Counted from the first letter of the stretch, positions 17,655 to 26,403 are shown. The stretch is 64,000 nt of DNA from Lederbergia sp. NSJ-179 (GCF_022867885.1 NZ_JALIFP010000001.1:1-64000), one strand, 5' to 3'. Notes: generated from the letters alone by a model not told the origin. Made by a program: numbers and translations.

Positions 17655-18212
17655 ATGAGAAATACAAACAAGGACTATGAAAAGATGGAAGAACTATACG
17701 AGCTATATGAACAAAAAATCTATTATGTAGCCTATTCAATCCTGAATAATATTCAGCAGGCTGAAGACACAGTCCAAGAGACGTTTATTATTCTTTACCA
17801 GCATCTAGAAAAACTTCACAGTTTGAATAATCAAGAGCTTAAACGCTACATTTTGCGGATTGCAAAAAACAAAGCGATTGACAACTACCGGAATAACAAA
17901 CGACATGAAATACTCTTAGCAGAAATACAAAGAGAGGCAGCAAAAGTAACAGATGAAAATATTGAAGAGTGGGAACAGTGTTTAATATCTGAGAACCAAA
18001 TTGATACATTGCTAACAACCTTAAAGGAGTCCTACAAACAAATTTTTAAGTACAAAGTCTTCTATGACTTGAATTATCAAGAAATTTCAAAGCTCATGGG
18101 GATAACTGAAATTAACGTACGAAAGCAATTTGAACGTGCTCGAAAACGAATACTTACGATCATAGGAGGTAGCCAAAATGATGAATTCAAAGGACTCAAA
18201 AAAAATGGATGA
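17655..18212 (+). CDS. ECF-type RNA polymerase sigma factor
   Basis: 185 residues with the two ECF domains. Region 2 contains LYEQKIYYVAYSILNNIQQAEDTVQETFIILY (residues about 16-47), including the D-x-x-Q-E-x-F core. Region 4 contains YQEISKLMGITEINVRKQFERARKRI (about 139-164), the -35-binding helix-turn-helix. Start ATG after AAAGGAGG. Its end overlaps the next gene by 35 bases, the usual arrangement of a sigma factor with its anti-sigma factor. The signal it answers is unknown. The pair sits between nrdJ and the secreted-protein locus. Confidence 0.9.
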   Translation: MRNTNKDYEKMEELYELYEQKIYYVAYSILNNIQQAEDTVQETFIILYQHLEKLHSLNNQELKRYILRIAKNKAIDNYRNNKRHEILLAEIQREAAKVTDENIEEWEQCLISENQIDTLLTTLKESYKQIFKYKVFYDLNYQEISKLMGITEINVRKQFERARKRILTIIGGSQNDEFKGLKKNG

Positions 18213-19626
18213 AATCGCTGAAAAAATCGCTTTAGATGATTTTGATAAACTGGAAGAACAACATGAATTTTCAGATACCTACACACATAAAAAGAAATTA
18301 TTTATGGAGGAAATTAGGCAGAAAATTAAACAACATCAAGCCAAACGAAAAAGGAAGAGCATTTTAATTGCTACTGCCTGTTTATTGATTGGCATGCCAA
18401 CGACTGTTTTTGGAGCAGTAAAAGCGTATGATATGATTGTGCAAAAACAAAATTATGAAGTAAATGTTTCCGTGACTAATAAGGCCTTCAAAAAGAATGA
18501 TAATTGGTATAAGCTGAAAATCGATTATTTACCAGAAAATATGGAAGCAATTGATGAAAGTGAAATGAAATATTCCTTCAAAGATAACTACGCACAAGGC
18601 GGATTTTCTTTCTTACTTTGGCGATTAGGGGAAAATTCTGACTTCTCAACTATGTACTCAAGCAACTTTGAAGAAATGGAAATTAATGGCAGAAAAGCAG
18701 TGGTTGTCAGTAGAGACACTGGTAGCGACGATTTAGCGTTTGATAGACAAATCTTCCTATTATTTAAAGAAGAGGGGATGATGTTACAAAGTTATATTGG
18801 AACGGATGTAAGTGATGAACAAATGATGACCGTCATGAAGAATATTTCCCTTGAAGCAACTTCAGAGGAGAATGCACACTACACAATGGATTATGATGAA
18901 TTCCTTGCCAACCAAGAAAAAGCGGAAGCAGAGGAACCAACAGAATTTAGTGTTGTTCCATTGAAGAAAGATAGTAAACAATTATTTAATGTCGGTCAAC
19001 CGGTGCCAGTAACTTTAGAGCAAGTGGAAACTGGAATCATCAACAAACTTGATTATGTGATAGAAAAAGTGGAAGTCTTTGATTCCATTCAAGATTTTAA
19101 AGGAGAAAACTTTAATGATTCATCTCTAAAGACATTAACTGAGAATCAGGCTTTGGACGAGACAAAAAAATTGCTGCCCTACAAGCGTGATGTATATAAA
19201 GTAGGAGATGGTAAAGATTCCATTAACAAATTAATAGAGTCTCCTTCAGTGAACCTCAAATTTGTCTATCTGACAACAGAAGTGAAAAACAATAGTAAAC
19301 AAGCAACAGAAGAAATTTATATGCATCCGTCCCTACAGGTACTTAAACCTGAAAAAAATGCATGGAACTATGCTGGAGAAGATGGAATCGCTGAAGAAAG
19401 TATTATGACGGGAGAAGTGGATTATCTAGCACCACACGGAGACGGAAAAGGCTTTTACAATATTGGCATTCTCCAGCCAGGACAAACGATGCAGATTAAC
19501 TTAGGCTATTTTGTAGATGAGGATAAACTGGATTCAATCTTCCTTGATGTGTTCCATTACAGTGGATTTGGTAAAACAGAAGACATGAATGCGGACGATC
19601 GTTGGTGGATTGATATTCGGCAATAA
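18178..19626 (+). CDS. Probable membrane anti-sigma factor with extracellular DUF4352-like domain
   Basis: 482 residues. A cytoplasmic part of about 60 residues (basic toward the membrane) should hold the sigma factor. A single membrane helix follows (about 61-80, SILIATACLLIGMPTTVFGAV), then a large outer region. Residues about 85-230 look like a DUF4367-type domain. The last 220 residues resemble the lipoprotein at 22451-23164: KVEVFDSIQDFKGENFNDSSL against KIHVSDNINDLGLNVDDFTDKSL, and a shared G-(Y/W)-FV-x-x-D-(K/Q)-L near the end. ATG 18178 has AGGAGGT 7 bases upstream. The anti-sigma role is inferred from the overlap and topology. Confidence 0.75.
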   Translation: MMNSKDSKKMDEIAEKIALDDFDKLEEQHEFSDTYTHKKKLFMEEIRQKIKQHQAKRKRKSILIATACLLIGMPTTVFGAVKAYDMIVQKQNYEVNVSVTNKAFKKNDNWYKLKIDYLPENMEAIDESEMKYSFKDNYAQGGFSFLLWRLGENSDFSTMYSSNFEEMEINGRKAVVVSRDTGSDDLAFDRQIFLLFKEEGMMLQSYIGTDVSDEQMMTVMKNISLEATSEENAHYTMDYDEFLANQEKAEAEEPTEFSVVPLKKDSKQLFNVGQPVPVTLEQVETGIINKLDYVIEKVEVFDSIQDFKGENFNDSSLKTLTENQALDETKKLLPYKRDVYKVGDGKDSINKLIESPSVNLKFVYLTTEVKNNSKQATEEIYMHPSLQVLKPEKNAWNYAGEDGIAEESIMTGEVDYLAPHGDGKGFYNIGILQPGQTMQINLGYFVDEDKLDSIFLDVFHYSGFGKTEDMNADDRWWIDIRQ

Positions 19627-19785
19627 TAAAAGCGAATAAAACAAACGTAGGGGTTAAACCGTAAATTTTATAGTCCTACAACTCAAGATTTAATCCGTGG
19701 TACTGCAGTGGTACTTCAATAGAGGCTACTGTCCAAATCGTCCTATACAGTAAAACTGAAAAATAATGAAAGAGAGGCTATAGGG

Positions 19786-19995
19786 ATGGTGCTGAACTTA
19801 AAAGAAGTCTTAGACCCCCAAGAGTTTAATCAATTTATCACATTGCTCAAAGACATAGCACCTTATCAACTAAAAATTGATCAAGCAAATGGGTGTATCG
19901 AAATATTAAAAAAGGACGAAAAACAAGTATTTCAGCAACTTCAACAGAAGTTGAAACCCTATTATGAGAAATTGGATAAGGCTTGGTTTACTTAA
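19786..19995 (+). CDS. Small hypothetical protein
   Basis: 69 residues starting MVLNLKEVLDPQEFNQFITLL, charged, with predicted helices and no signal peptide or membrane segment. The start follows AAAGAGAGGCTATAGGG. I do not recognise the family. It lies alone, 160 bp after the anti-sigma gene and followed by a clear terminator (20052-20090), so it may be the last gene of that transcript. The 160-bp gap upstream holds no gene that I can see. Confidence 0.5.
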   Translation: MVLNLKEVLDPQEFNQFITLLKDIAPYQLKIDQANGCIEILKKDEKQVFQQLQQKLKPYYEKLDKAWFT

Positions 19996-20051
19996 ATTCT
20001 TTGAATCTCTCAAGATTTTCCCCATTACTACAAAAGAGCACGCTTCGTATT

Positions 20052-20090
20052 ATAGGTCATCCAGAATATATATCTGGTTGACCTATTTTT
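20052..20090 (+). terminator. Terminator after the 69-residue gene
   Basis: ATAGGTCATCCAGA / TCTGGTTGACCTAT with a short loop, followed by TTTTT. Confidence 0.88.
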
Positions 20091-20125
20091 AAAGGTAAGA
20101 TAGTAAATTTGGCTAGTGTGGGATC

Positions 20126-20250
20126 CAGCTCCAACTCCAGCGCCTAGTCCCTCGAGATCATAAACCCCCGCCAATAAAAGTCAAGACGGACTTTTATTGT
20201 CTCAGAACATTTGCTTGTCGACGATTACGGGCGCCTTAAGCTTTTCTTAT
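20126..20250. repeat. Structured dispersed repeat, copy 1
   Basis: A segment of about 125 bp with AGCTCCAACTCCAGCGCC at one end, CTCAGAACATTTGCTTGTCG inside and GGGCGCCTTAAGCTTTTCTTA at the other. The same blocks in the same order occur at 63795-63920. The ends pair (AGC..GGCGCC with GGGCGCCTT..GCT), so the RNA would form a long imperfect hairpin. Repeats of this style are common between genes in Bacillus and relatives; function unknown. Confidence 0.8.
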
Positions 20251-20306
20251 TTACTTATATAAAAGATGCAATTGTTAATATGCGATTTTTTTTAATGTAA
20301 ATAATT

Positions 20307-20374
20307 AACGTTTAAGATCAAAAAGCAGTCGTTTACGACAAAAATGTCCACAGAAATGGAAAAAATGCTACTAT
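20307..20374 (+). promoter_or_regulatory. LytTR-type promoter A, before the C39-like peptidase gene
   Basis: Two direct repeats, AACGTTTAAGAT and GTCGTTTACGAC, whose CGTTTA cores start exactly 21 bases apart (20309, 20330). 39 bases after the second core comes TGCTACTAT, an extended -10 (TACTAT 20369-20374) with no recognisable -35. Promoter B (21789-21857) has the same design and shares AATGCTACTATATTC. Direct repeats two helical turns apart with a weak -35 are typical targets of LytTR response regulators; one is encoded at 27922. The long leader (about 190 bases) contains no gene that I recognise. Confidence 0.75.
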
Positions 20375-20567
20375 ATTCACAGGCCAAAAATCATCTAGAA
20401 TTGAAAGCGATCGAAATAAGGATGGATAAGCGTTGAGTTAAATTCATAATTATATGAATAAATAGATATTTTCCTGTATAAAATCATTGATATTAAAATG
20501 CTATTTTCAAAGTTTCATAAATAGCAAAATGATTCCTTGAAGAATACTTTATAGGGGGGTGTGCAGC

Positions 20568-21581
20568 GTGTCTTCATGTTTCAATAAAAAACGGATTTTT
20601 TTCTGGACTTTTATTTTTATCGGAATTATTGGTATGACCACTTTTATCATATATTCACAAAATATGAAAGGGGATTTTGTAGCTATGAGTGCAACTAATT
20701 CTGTTGATTCAATGGAACAGTTTTCCGATCAAAATCTAAATGATCTCCTCGTGCCCTCGAGCGACAATACTTACATCGTGACAAGCACTATTTTAAATGT
20801 TCGTACAGGGCCTAGTCGAGAACATGAGCTAATTGGCGAACTCAATGTTGAAGATCAAATTGAAGTGATGGGTGAGCCTATTAATGGGTATTACCCGATT
20901 GAATACGATGGAAATACAGCATACGTAAATGCAATGTTTTTAGTTCATCCTCTGACTATTGATCCAAAAGATAGGGATAAACCAGATGAGATGATATTAG
21001 ATATCCCTTATATAAAGCAACGACCAAGTTTACCTTCCGGCTGTGAAGCTACTTCGCTCGCCATGGCTTTAAATTATTATGGAATCGCTATCACAAAAGA
21101 AACAATTGCCCAGGAACATATTTATGACGATGCCGAATTGATCAAAAATGAGGACGGGTCGATTCATACTTGGGGAAATCCAGTCAATGGCTATGTAGGG
21201 GATCCTTTTTCTGTTGGCTATACAATTTTCACTAATCAACTTAAACAACAAGCGGATCAATACGTCCCAAGCATCGATTCAACCGGAGCAAATCTTGACA
21301 CGTTAGAATATTTTATTGCGGAAGGAAGACCAGTGCTTGTTTGGATCACCAATGAATATGAGATACCGAATGAGCGGTTTTGGTTAACGAAGGAGGGGGC
21401 GGAGGTTTATGCCCCAAATCCCCTTCACAATGTTGTTTTAACGGGATATGATCAAGAATATGTGTACGTAAACGATCCCGAAGATTATGGAGAAAAAAAT
21501 TATAAAATTGCGAAAGAGAAATTTGAGTATTTATACACACTTATGGGGAAGAAATCGCTTGTCATTGGTAATGGGAAATGA
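20568..21581 (+). CDS. SH3 - C39-like cysteine peptidase, membrane anchored
   Basis: 337 residues. One N-terminal helix (about 10-30, IFFWTFIFIGIIGMTTFIIY) acts as signal or anchor. A bacterial SH3 domain follows (about 68-125, TSTILNVRTGPSREHELIGEL). The C-terminal half is a C39-like papain-fold domain: Cys in LPSGCEATSLAMALNYYG (about 160), His in NPLHNVVLTGYD (about 292) and the Asn/Asp in YVNDPEDYG. Outside, it may bind the cell wall and cut a peptide or protein. The GTG at 20568 lies 6 bases after AGGGGGGTG. It is expressed from LytTR promoter A; no terminator is obvious before the next unit. Confidence 0.85.
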   Translation: MSSCFNKKRIFFWTFIFIGIIGMTTFIIYSQNMKGDFVAMSATNSVDSMEQFSDQNLNDLLVPSSDNTYIVTSTILNVRTGPSREHELIGELNVEDQIEVMGEPINGYYPIEYDGNTAYVNAMFLVHPLTIDPKDRDKPDEMILDIPYIKQRPSLPSGCEATSLAMALNYYGIAITKETIAQEHIYDDAELIKNEDGSIHTWGNPVNGYVGDPFSVGYTIFTNQLKQQADQYVPSIDSTGANLDTLEYFIAEGRPVLVWITNEYEIPNERFWLTKEGAEVYAPNPLHNVVLTGYDQEYVYVNDPEDYGEKNYKIAKEKFEYLYTLMGKKSLVIGNGK

Positions 21582-21788
21582 GCTGGATAAAAAGTCGCTG
21601 TTTAGATTAAATATCCCTTGTGTCAAGGAATAGGACATTCAAGAGAGAGATCATTACCCGAATGGATGGAGTCCCCATTTTGTTGTTTGATCAACTTTTG
21701 TGAAGATTGAGGCGACGACGAAACTCCTACCTCATTCTTATAAAACATAGTCGAACAACGATATTTTATTAAGCTAAACGTAAAAAAT

Positions 21789-21857
21789 GACGTTTACGAT
21801 CAAAAACCCGACGTTTACGACAAAACTATTACACGTAAGCGGGATCAATGCTACTAT
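21789..21857 (+). promoter_or_regulatory. LytTR-type promoter B, before the secreted-protein operon
   Basis: Direct repeats GACGTTTACGAT (core at 21791) and GACGTTTACGAC (core at 21812), again 21 bases apart, then TGCTACTAT with TACTAT at 21852-21857, 40 bases after the second core. An inverted half-site TAAACGT lies just upstream (about 21774-21780). It drives the gene at 21922 and probably the genes down to 26191. The rest of the gap from 21582 holds nothing else that I can identify. Confidence 0.78.
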
Positions 21858-21921
21858 ATTCGTAGGTTAACCGAAATAAAGCTCATGAGTGAATGAAATA
21901 AAAAAGAGAGGAGGTGACAAA

Positions 21922-22362
21922 ATGCTGAAAAAAAGAATAGCCCTCTTTGTATTGTCTGCTAGCATGATGTTGACTTTGATTCCGTCGTCAACATTTGCGT
22001 CAAATGTTAAGGATAGACCTTTTAGTTTTTACGTGAACTCTTCCGTAGGATATACTACTGCTGCACGAGCAAAAGAAGATCGGAGTTCTACGTATGTGAA
22101 GATTAATCAAGTGCCTGTCACCTATATTTATCTAGACGTACAAGGCTTTCGGCCATCTTCAGTCGGCGGTACGAATTACTGGGCAGATGAAACAATTGGA
22201 GGAACACAAACAGCAAGAAAAGGCGAGTGGCGTGTCAAGCAAAATGTTTACGAAAACGGTGGGAGAAGCGCTAGATTAAAATTCAAACGATTTACACAAT
22301 CTGGTACAGTTTCGGGAGTATGGAGTCCTGACAGTGTGGGCAATGCTCCACATCTAAACTAA
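21922..22362 (+). CDS. Secreted DUF2712-like protein
   Basis: 146 residues with a classical signal peptide (MLKKRIALFVLSASMMLTL..., cleavage probably after SSTFA, about residue 29). The mature part is about 117 residues, rich in Ser/Thr/aromatic residues, with YWADETIGGTQTARKGEW and the end GVWSPDSVGNAPHLN. This fits the DUF2712 family, secreted proteins of unknown function usually encoded beside ABC transporters in Bacilli. There is no cysteine and no double-glycine leader. ATG 21922 lies 7 bases after GAGAGGAGGTGA. It is the first gene after LytTR promoter B and likely the main product of the locus; a bacteriocin or toxin role is only a hypothesis. Confidence 0.75.
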   Translation: MLKKRIALFVLSASMMLTLIPSSTFASNVKDRPFSFYVNSSVGYTTAARAKEDRSSTYVKINQVPVTYIYLDVQGFRPSSVGGTNYWADETIGGTQTARKGEWRVKQNVYENGGRSARLKFKRFTQSGTVSGVWSPDSVGNAPHLN

Positions 22363-22450
22363 GATTATTTTGCGCAAGATATGGAAGCAGAGATTATTTC
22401 ACTCTGCTTCTTTCTACAGTATAAAATCAATTCCACAAGGAGAACGATCT

Positions 22451-23164
22451 ATGAAGAAGATGAAAGGAATAACCATTTTATTTTTCTGTGTTTTACCGAT
22501 CTTTCTCTCTGCTTGCTCCTATAGGGAATTTGAAGATTCGCTTAAAAGCAAATTAAATAAAGAGGAAGACGAGTATTCAAATCCCGCTAAAATAGTGGAC
22601 GAATCTTCGGAAGACGAAGAACAAGGTCCTTTTTCTGTTGGGGATACCATTACATATACCGAGGAAGATATTCAGACTGATACAAAACAGACCATTGAGT
22701 ACACACTTAATAAAATTCATGTTTCGGATAATATTAATGATCTAGGTTTAAATGTAGATGACTTCACTGACAAATCTCTTATTGCAGACAACGGTGATAT
22801 AAAGAAAAAGAATCGGCTAGTGACCGTTGATGTTACAGTGAAAAATATCAGTCATCAGGGGTATGATAGCGAGGCGGATGATCCTATTTTGTTTATTGAA
22901 TCATCAGTTGGATTTAAAGAAGGGATTGAAGACCCAAACGGGCCATGGACTTTAGAGGAATCATATTTTAGTGAACATCCTCCTCTGGATCAAAACAATG
23001 GTCAGGATTATTCCCAATTCCCCTTGCCAATCGGTGACGAAATCGATGTAACGGTAGGTTGGTTTGTGCCCGCCGATCAGCTAAAGAACCAGCCTCTCTA
23101 TTATATTATAGGACAAAGTGGATTGGCGGAAGACTATGAATATTTCGAACTAAAATTTGAATAG
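22451..23164 (+). CDS. DUF4352-like lipoprotein
   Basis: 237 residues. Signal peptide MKKMKGITILFFCVLPIF then lipobox LSAC, so it is anchored by the Cys at about residue 20. An acidic linker is followed by a beta-rich domain (FSVGDTITYTEEDIQ... to VGWFVPADQL) similar to DUF4352 and to the outer domain of the anti-sigma factor at 18178-19626. ATG 22451 follows AAGGAG. It lies between the secreted protein and the ABC transporter genes. Such lipoproteins may serve as immunity or signal-sensing proteins; that is inference. Confidence 0.75.
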   Translation: MKKMKGITILFFCVLPIFLSACSYREFEDSLKSKLNKEEDEYSNPAKIVDESSEDEEQGPFSVGDTITYTEEDIQTDTKQTIEYTLNKIHVSDNINDLGLNVDDFTDKSLIADNGDIKKKNRLVTVDVTVKNISHQGYDSEADDPILFIESSVGFKEGIEDPNGPWTLEESYFSEHPPLDQNNGQDYSQFPLPIGDEIDVTVGWFVPADQLKNQPLYYIIGQSGLAEDYEYFELKFE

Positions 23165-23177
23165 GGAGAAAACGACT

Positions 23178-24041
23178 ATGAACAACACATTTCCACGTTT
23201 ATTAAGAGTCGAGTTAAGAAAAGCAATAAACAATAAAATTTTTTTCACGACACTCATCATTGCGAGTCTGTTTGCCTTGCTTAGTGCCTGGTATATGATT
23301 GATTCCTATTTCTACTTCCAGCGACAGAATCGAATTTTGGGGACAAGTGGAAATCCGATGACAGAAGGGTTTTCCCTCTATAACCATTGGATCGGTGGAG
23401 AGGGCACATCGCTTGGGTCTACGCTCTTTTTTACGTTACTGCCGCTGCTTGCAGCCCTTCCATATGGTTGGTCCTACTTTATCGAAAATAAAACTGGTTA
23501 TGCAAAATCAGTTATGATCCGAAGCAACAAATGGCAGTATTTTCTGGCAAAATATCTAGCCACTTTTACAGCTGGTGGTCTTGTCGTACTGAGCCCACTT
23601 GTGATCAACTTTTTAGTAGTTGCATCCTTCATACCAGCGACTACACCCTCCATGTTGTACCCATTGTATTACGCAGTAGGTCATGGTTCCTTATGGTCGC
23701 AATTATTTTATACTCATCCGGTCATTTTTGTTATTCTCTACCTTATTTTAGATTTTGTTTTTGCAGGTTTATTTGCAACGATGAGTTTGACTGTTTCTCT
23801 CTTGGTAAAAAACAGAATCGCGGTTCTGTTAATCCCTTTTTTCTTGATACTGGTTTTGCATTATAGTCGTACATTTCTAGCATACAAATACTTTTATGAA
23901 ATTTCGCCACTTCACTATTTGCATTCAACCAGCCTAGAGAATCCAACAAATGTTTGGATTATTTTAGTGCAGGGACTGCTTTTTTTCCTGCTAACTTTTG
24001 GAATTACGATGAAATTAGGTGGGAAACGTGAAATTCTCTAA
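23178..24041 (+). CDS. ABC-2 type transporter permease 1
   Basis: 287 residues with about six membrane helices: one near residues 18-38, a long outer loop with GTSGNPMTEGFSLYNHWIGG, then helices near 80, 115, 175, 215 and 260. This is the ABC-2 permease layout of export or immunity transporters. The start ATG 23178 (MNNTFPRLLRVELRKA) lies behind AGGGAG. It overlaps permease 2 by 14 bases. It most likely pairs with permease 2 and the ATPase at 24903. Confidence 0.85.
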   Translation: MNNTFPRLLRVELRKAINNKIFFTTLIIASLFALLSAWYMIDSYFYFQRQNRILGTSGNPMTEGFSLYNHWIGGEGTSLGSTLFFTLLPLLAALPYGWSYFIENKTGYAKSVMIRSNKWQYFLAKYLATFTAGGLVVLSPLVINFLVVASFIPATTPSMLYPLYYAVGHGSLWSQLFYTHPVIFVILYLILDFVFAGLFATMSLTVSLLVKNRIAVLLIPFFLILVLHYSRTFLAYKYFYEISPLHYLHSTSLENPTNVWIILVQGLLFFLLTFGITMKLGGKREIL

Positions 24042-24870
24042 ATTACTGAAATATGACTTAAAAAATGGCTTTCTGCTTGGGTCGATCAAGTGGCTTGTTC
24101 TCGTACTCCTTGTGATCGCCTTTTGTCTTGATTTTTATCTTCGCAAAAGCCATACCTATATCTTTGAAGAGAGCATCCCAGCAGGTACAATGATCGACTA
24201 TCTGTTTTATATTTTTGCCGGCATGAGGGAATATATCCCCTCTATGACCGAATCGTTTATCTTTCCGGTGAAATGGCTGCTCCTCCATCTGTTTATCTTT
24301 TACTGTACACTTTACTATCCTTATCGGGACTTATCGTCTTTAGGGTTAAATATTTTGGTAAGAACGAAAGGGCGTATCGCATGGTGGATTTCTAAGAGCA
24401 TCTGGAATATTTGTTATGTGTTGGCCATGTATGCGGTTATTTTTCTGACCGTTTTGCTTTTTTGTCTTGTCATGCAGGAGCCAATCACATTGGATATTAC
24501 TCCGGTGTTTGTGCATGATCTTCTTGATGCGGGCAGCCCATTCGATACCTTTTCTACTAAGCTGGTCTATACGATTTTATTTTTCCCGCTCTTGATGTCG
24601 ATCGGCTTAAATCTAGTGCAGATGACGCTCGTTCTCTTTATCAAACCGCTCTATAGCTTTGGGCTAATGGCGGTGCTCTTACTGGCGTCAGCCTATCTAC
24701 TCACCCCGTATCTTCCGGGAAATTATGCCATGCCGATTCGCAGTGCGTATGTGGTGGAAAATGGTATGAGTACGTATGGCGGGATCCTGATGTTTTTGCT
24801 TTTAGTTTCCGCTTCCTTTATCGTCGGCTGTCTCTATTTTCGGCGTTACGATATTTTAGTGGAAGAATAA
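24028..24870 (+). CDS. ABC-2 type transporter permease 2
   Basis: 280 residues, about six hydrophobic segments (for example WLVLVLLVIAFCLDFYL, WLLLHLFIFYCTLYY and ILMFLLLVSASFIVGCLYF at the C-terminus). It shows no close similarity to permease 1 by eye, suggesting a heterodimeric membrane part. I chose GTG 24028 (MKFSKLLKYDLKNGF) with TAGGTGG upstream; GTG 24019 is the alternative. Confidence 0.82.
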   Translation: MKFSKLLKYDLKNGFLLGSIKWLVLVLLVIAFCLDFYLRKSHTYIFEESIPAGTMIDYLFYIFAGMREYIPSMTESFIFPVKWLLLHLFIFYCTLYYPYRDLSSLGLNILVRTKGRIAWWISKSIWNICYVLAMYAVIFLTVLLFCLVMQEPITLDITPVFVHDLLDAGSPFDTFSTKLVYTILFFPLLMSIGLNLVQMTLVLFIKPLYSFGLMAVLLLASAYLLTPYLPGNYAMPIRSAYVVENGMSTYGGILMFLLLVSASFIVGCLYFRRYDILVEE

Positions 24871-24902
24871 TATACAAACTTAGAATAAATGAGGGATGTA
24901 TA

Positions 24903-25562
24903 ATGACAACAATCCAAATGGATCATGTGACAAAAAAATTAAAGGGTGTGATCGTCATTCAAGATGTGTCCATGACACTATCTTCGGGGAAGGTGACCGG
25001 GTTCCGCGGGGTGAATGGTTCAGGGAAAACGATGTTAATGCGCTTGATTTCTGGATTGATTTTGCCTACAAAGGGAGTCATCACCATTGATGGAAAAAAA
25101 CTTGGAAAAGAGATCACCTTTCCAGAAAGTATTGGCATCCTACTTGAAAATCCCGCCTTCTTAGATTCCTATTCGGGCTTGCAAAATTTGAAAATGCTTG
25201 CTTCTATTCGTGATGAGATCGATGATACACAAATTAAGCATGTGCTTGATAAGGTAGGGCTTACTCCTGAAAGCAGCAGGAAAAAATACAAAAAATATTC
25301 TTTAGGCATGAAGCAACGGCTTGGCATCGCCGGGGCGATTATGGAACAGCCCGATATCGTGATTCTAGATGAACCGACCAATTCATTGGATACGAGTGGG
25401 GTGGAGTGTGTCAAAGAAATTGTCCGGCAAGAAAAAGAACGGGGAGCTGTAGTTGTGATTGCTTGCCATGATACAGATATACTGGATGAATTAGCTGATG
25501 AGATTCATTATTTGGAAAATGGTTCATTGGTCAATACGACAACAAGGAGCCCACACGCATGA
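24903..25562 (+). CDS. ABC transporter ATP-binding protein
   Basis: 219 residues with a complete nucleotide-binding domain: Walker A GVNGSGKT (about 38-45), signature SLGMKQR (about 133-139), Walker B VILDEPTNSLD (about 155-165) and H-loop CHD. The usual GPNG before Walker A reads GVNG. Start ATG after GAGGGATGTATA. It overlaps the next gene by 4 bases (ATGA). With the two permeases upstream it forms an exporter or self-protection pump for the locus. Confidence 0.93.
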   Translation: MTTIQMDHVTKKLKGVIVIQDVSMTLSSGKVTGFRGVNGSGKTMLMRLISGLILPTKGVITIDGKKLGKEITFPESIGILLENPAFLDSYSGLQNLKMLASIRDEIDDTQIKHVLDKVGLTPESSRKKYKKYSLGMKQRLGIAGAIMEQPDIVILDEPTNSLDTSGVECVKEIVRQEKERGAVVVIACHDTDILDELADEIHYLENGSLVNTTTRSPHA

Positions 25563-26191
25563 AAAAGATCCTGATTGGTTTCTTATCTGTTGTCATTCTT
25601 GTCATTGTCGGGATCCGCATTTGGTATGTGAACAAGGATGTCGATCACCCACCGGTCCATACGTTTAATATGGGGGAGGAAGTGGCGATCGAAGAGGATA
25701 TTTTTCTGGATGATACTGAAAATAGCGATGGATATACGATCACTGTTCACCGTGGCGAGATGATGTCATACGAAGAATTTCTTGCCAAATATCACTATCA
25801 GAACAGTGCATCTTCCCCCTTATTTGAGGAGGGTGACAGCTCATTCCCAGAAATGGTCTATGAGCTGCATGTCACGGTTAAAAATACGAATACAATCGAA
25901 GACGATCCCAATGATGAAACGAGCTTCGGCTTTTTTGATTATCATTTAGTCGGAACCGATTTTTTATTGCAAATTAGCCGTGAATTGAATGAAATTGCGA
26001 ATCCCGCTTTGAAAGATAATGAGATGATGAGCTTCCGCTTACGTCCGGAGACCGAGATGGATTTCCATCTGCCCTATTATTTTGCACCATCATCGAAAAT
26101 CGAGCCGATTGAAGTGAAGGATATTCGGAAGGATCATATTTATCTAGTTGTCTCATTGTATCCAAATGTCAAACGGATTTTGATTGAGTAA
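25559..26191 (+). CDS. Membrane-anchored DUF5028-like protein
   Basis: 210 residues. One N-terminal helix (IGFLSVVILVIVGIRIWYV) without a lipobox, then an extracellular domain with acidic stretches. FNMGEEVAIEEDIF and VYELHVTVKNTN recall the DUF5028/DUF4352-type domains that accompany bacteriocin-associated ABC transporters in Bacilli. It starts inside the ATPase stop codon and ends before a strong terminator, so it is the last gene of the operon. Function unknown. Confidence 0.65.
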   Translation: MKKILIGFLSVVILVIVGIRIWYVNKDVDHPPVHTFNMGEEVAIEEDIFLDDTENSDGYTITVHRGEMMSYEEFLAKYHYQNSASSPLFEEGDSSFPEMVYELHVTVKNTNTIEDDPNDETSFGFFDYHLVGTDFLLQISRELNEIANPALKDNEMMSFRLRPETEMDFHLPYYFAPSSKIEPIEVKDIRKDHIYLVVSLYPNVKRILIE

Positions 26192-26216
26192 GGCGCGAGT
26201 TTCATTCATTATTTTG

Positions 26217-26256
26217 CCCTGAAACTGCGTATGAAGCCAGTTTCAGGGGAGTTTTG
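26217..26256 (+). terminator. Terminator of the secreted-protein/ABC operon
   Basis: CCCTGAAACTG / CAGTTTCAGGG, perfect 11-bp stem with a 10-base loop, then GAGTTTTG. Confidence 0.88.
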
Positions 26257-26320
26257 TATGCTGTCAAACCGATTTTCTCCATCATTTCCTTTATGATGCA
26301 TAAAATCATCACGCTTAGCC

Positions 26321-26403
26321 TTCTTTAAAGCTCTACTTTAAAGAAAGTTCTACGGAGTCACTTTTCTTTAGAGATTGGAACCGACCATAATTTGTGTTAT
26401 ACT
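26321..26403 (+). promoter_or_regulatory. Promoter and inverted repeat before the histidine kinase gene
   Basis: Sigma-A boxes TTGGAA (26375-26380), 17 bases, TATACT (26398-26403). Upstream, TTCTTTAAAG / CTTTAAAGAA (26321-26345) is a perfect 10-bp inverted repeat with a 5-base spacer, possibly an operator. No CGTTTA direct repeat of the LytTR type is visible here, so the regulator pair seems to have its own, separate control. The rest of this gap appears to hold no gene. Confidence 0.7.

Noticed and set aside
20391-20567. Peptide pheromone gene near the LytTR promoters
   Set aside because: Only frames under 15 codons without a ribosome-binding site were seen; none looks like AgrD or a double-glycine precursor.
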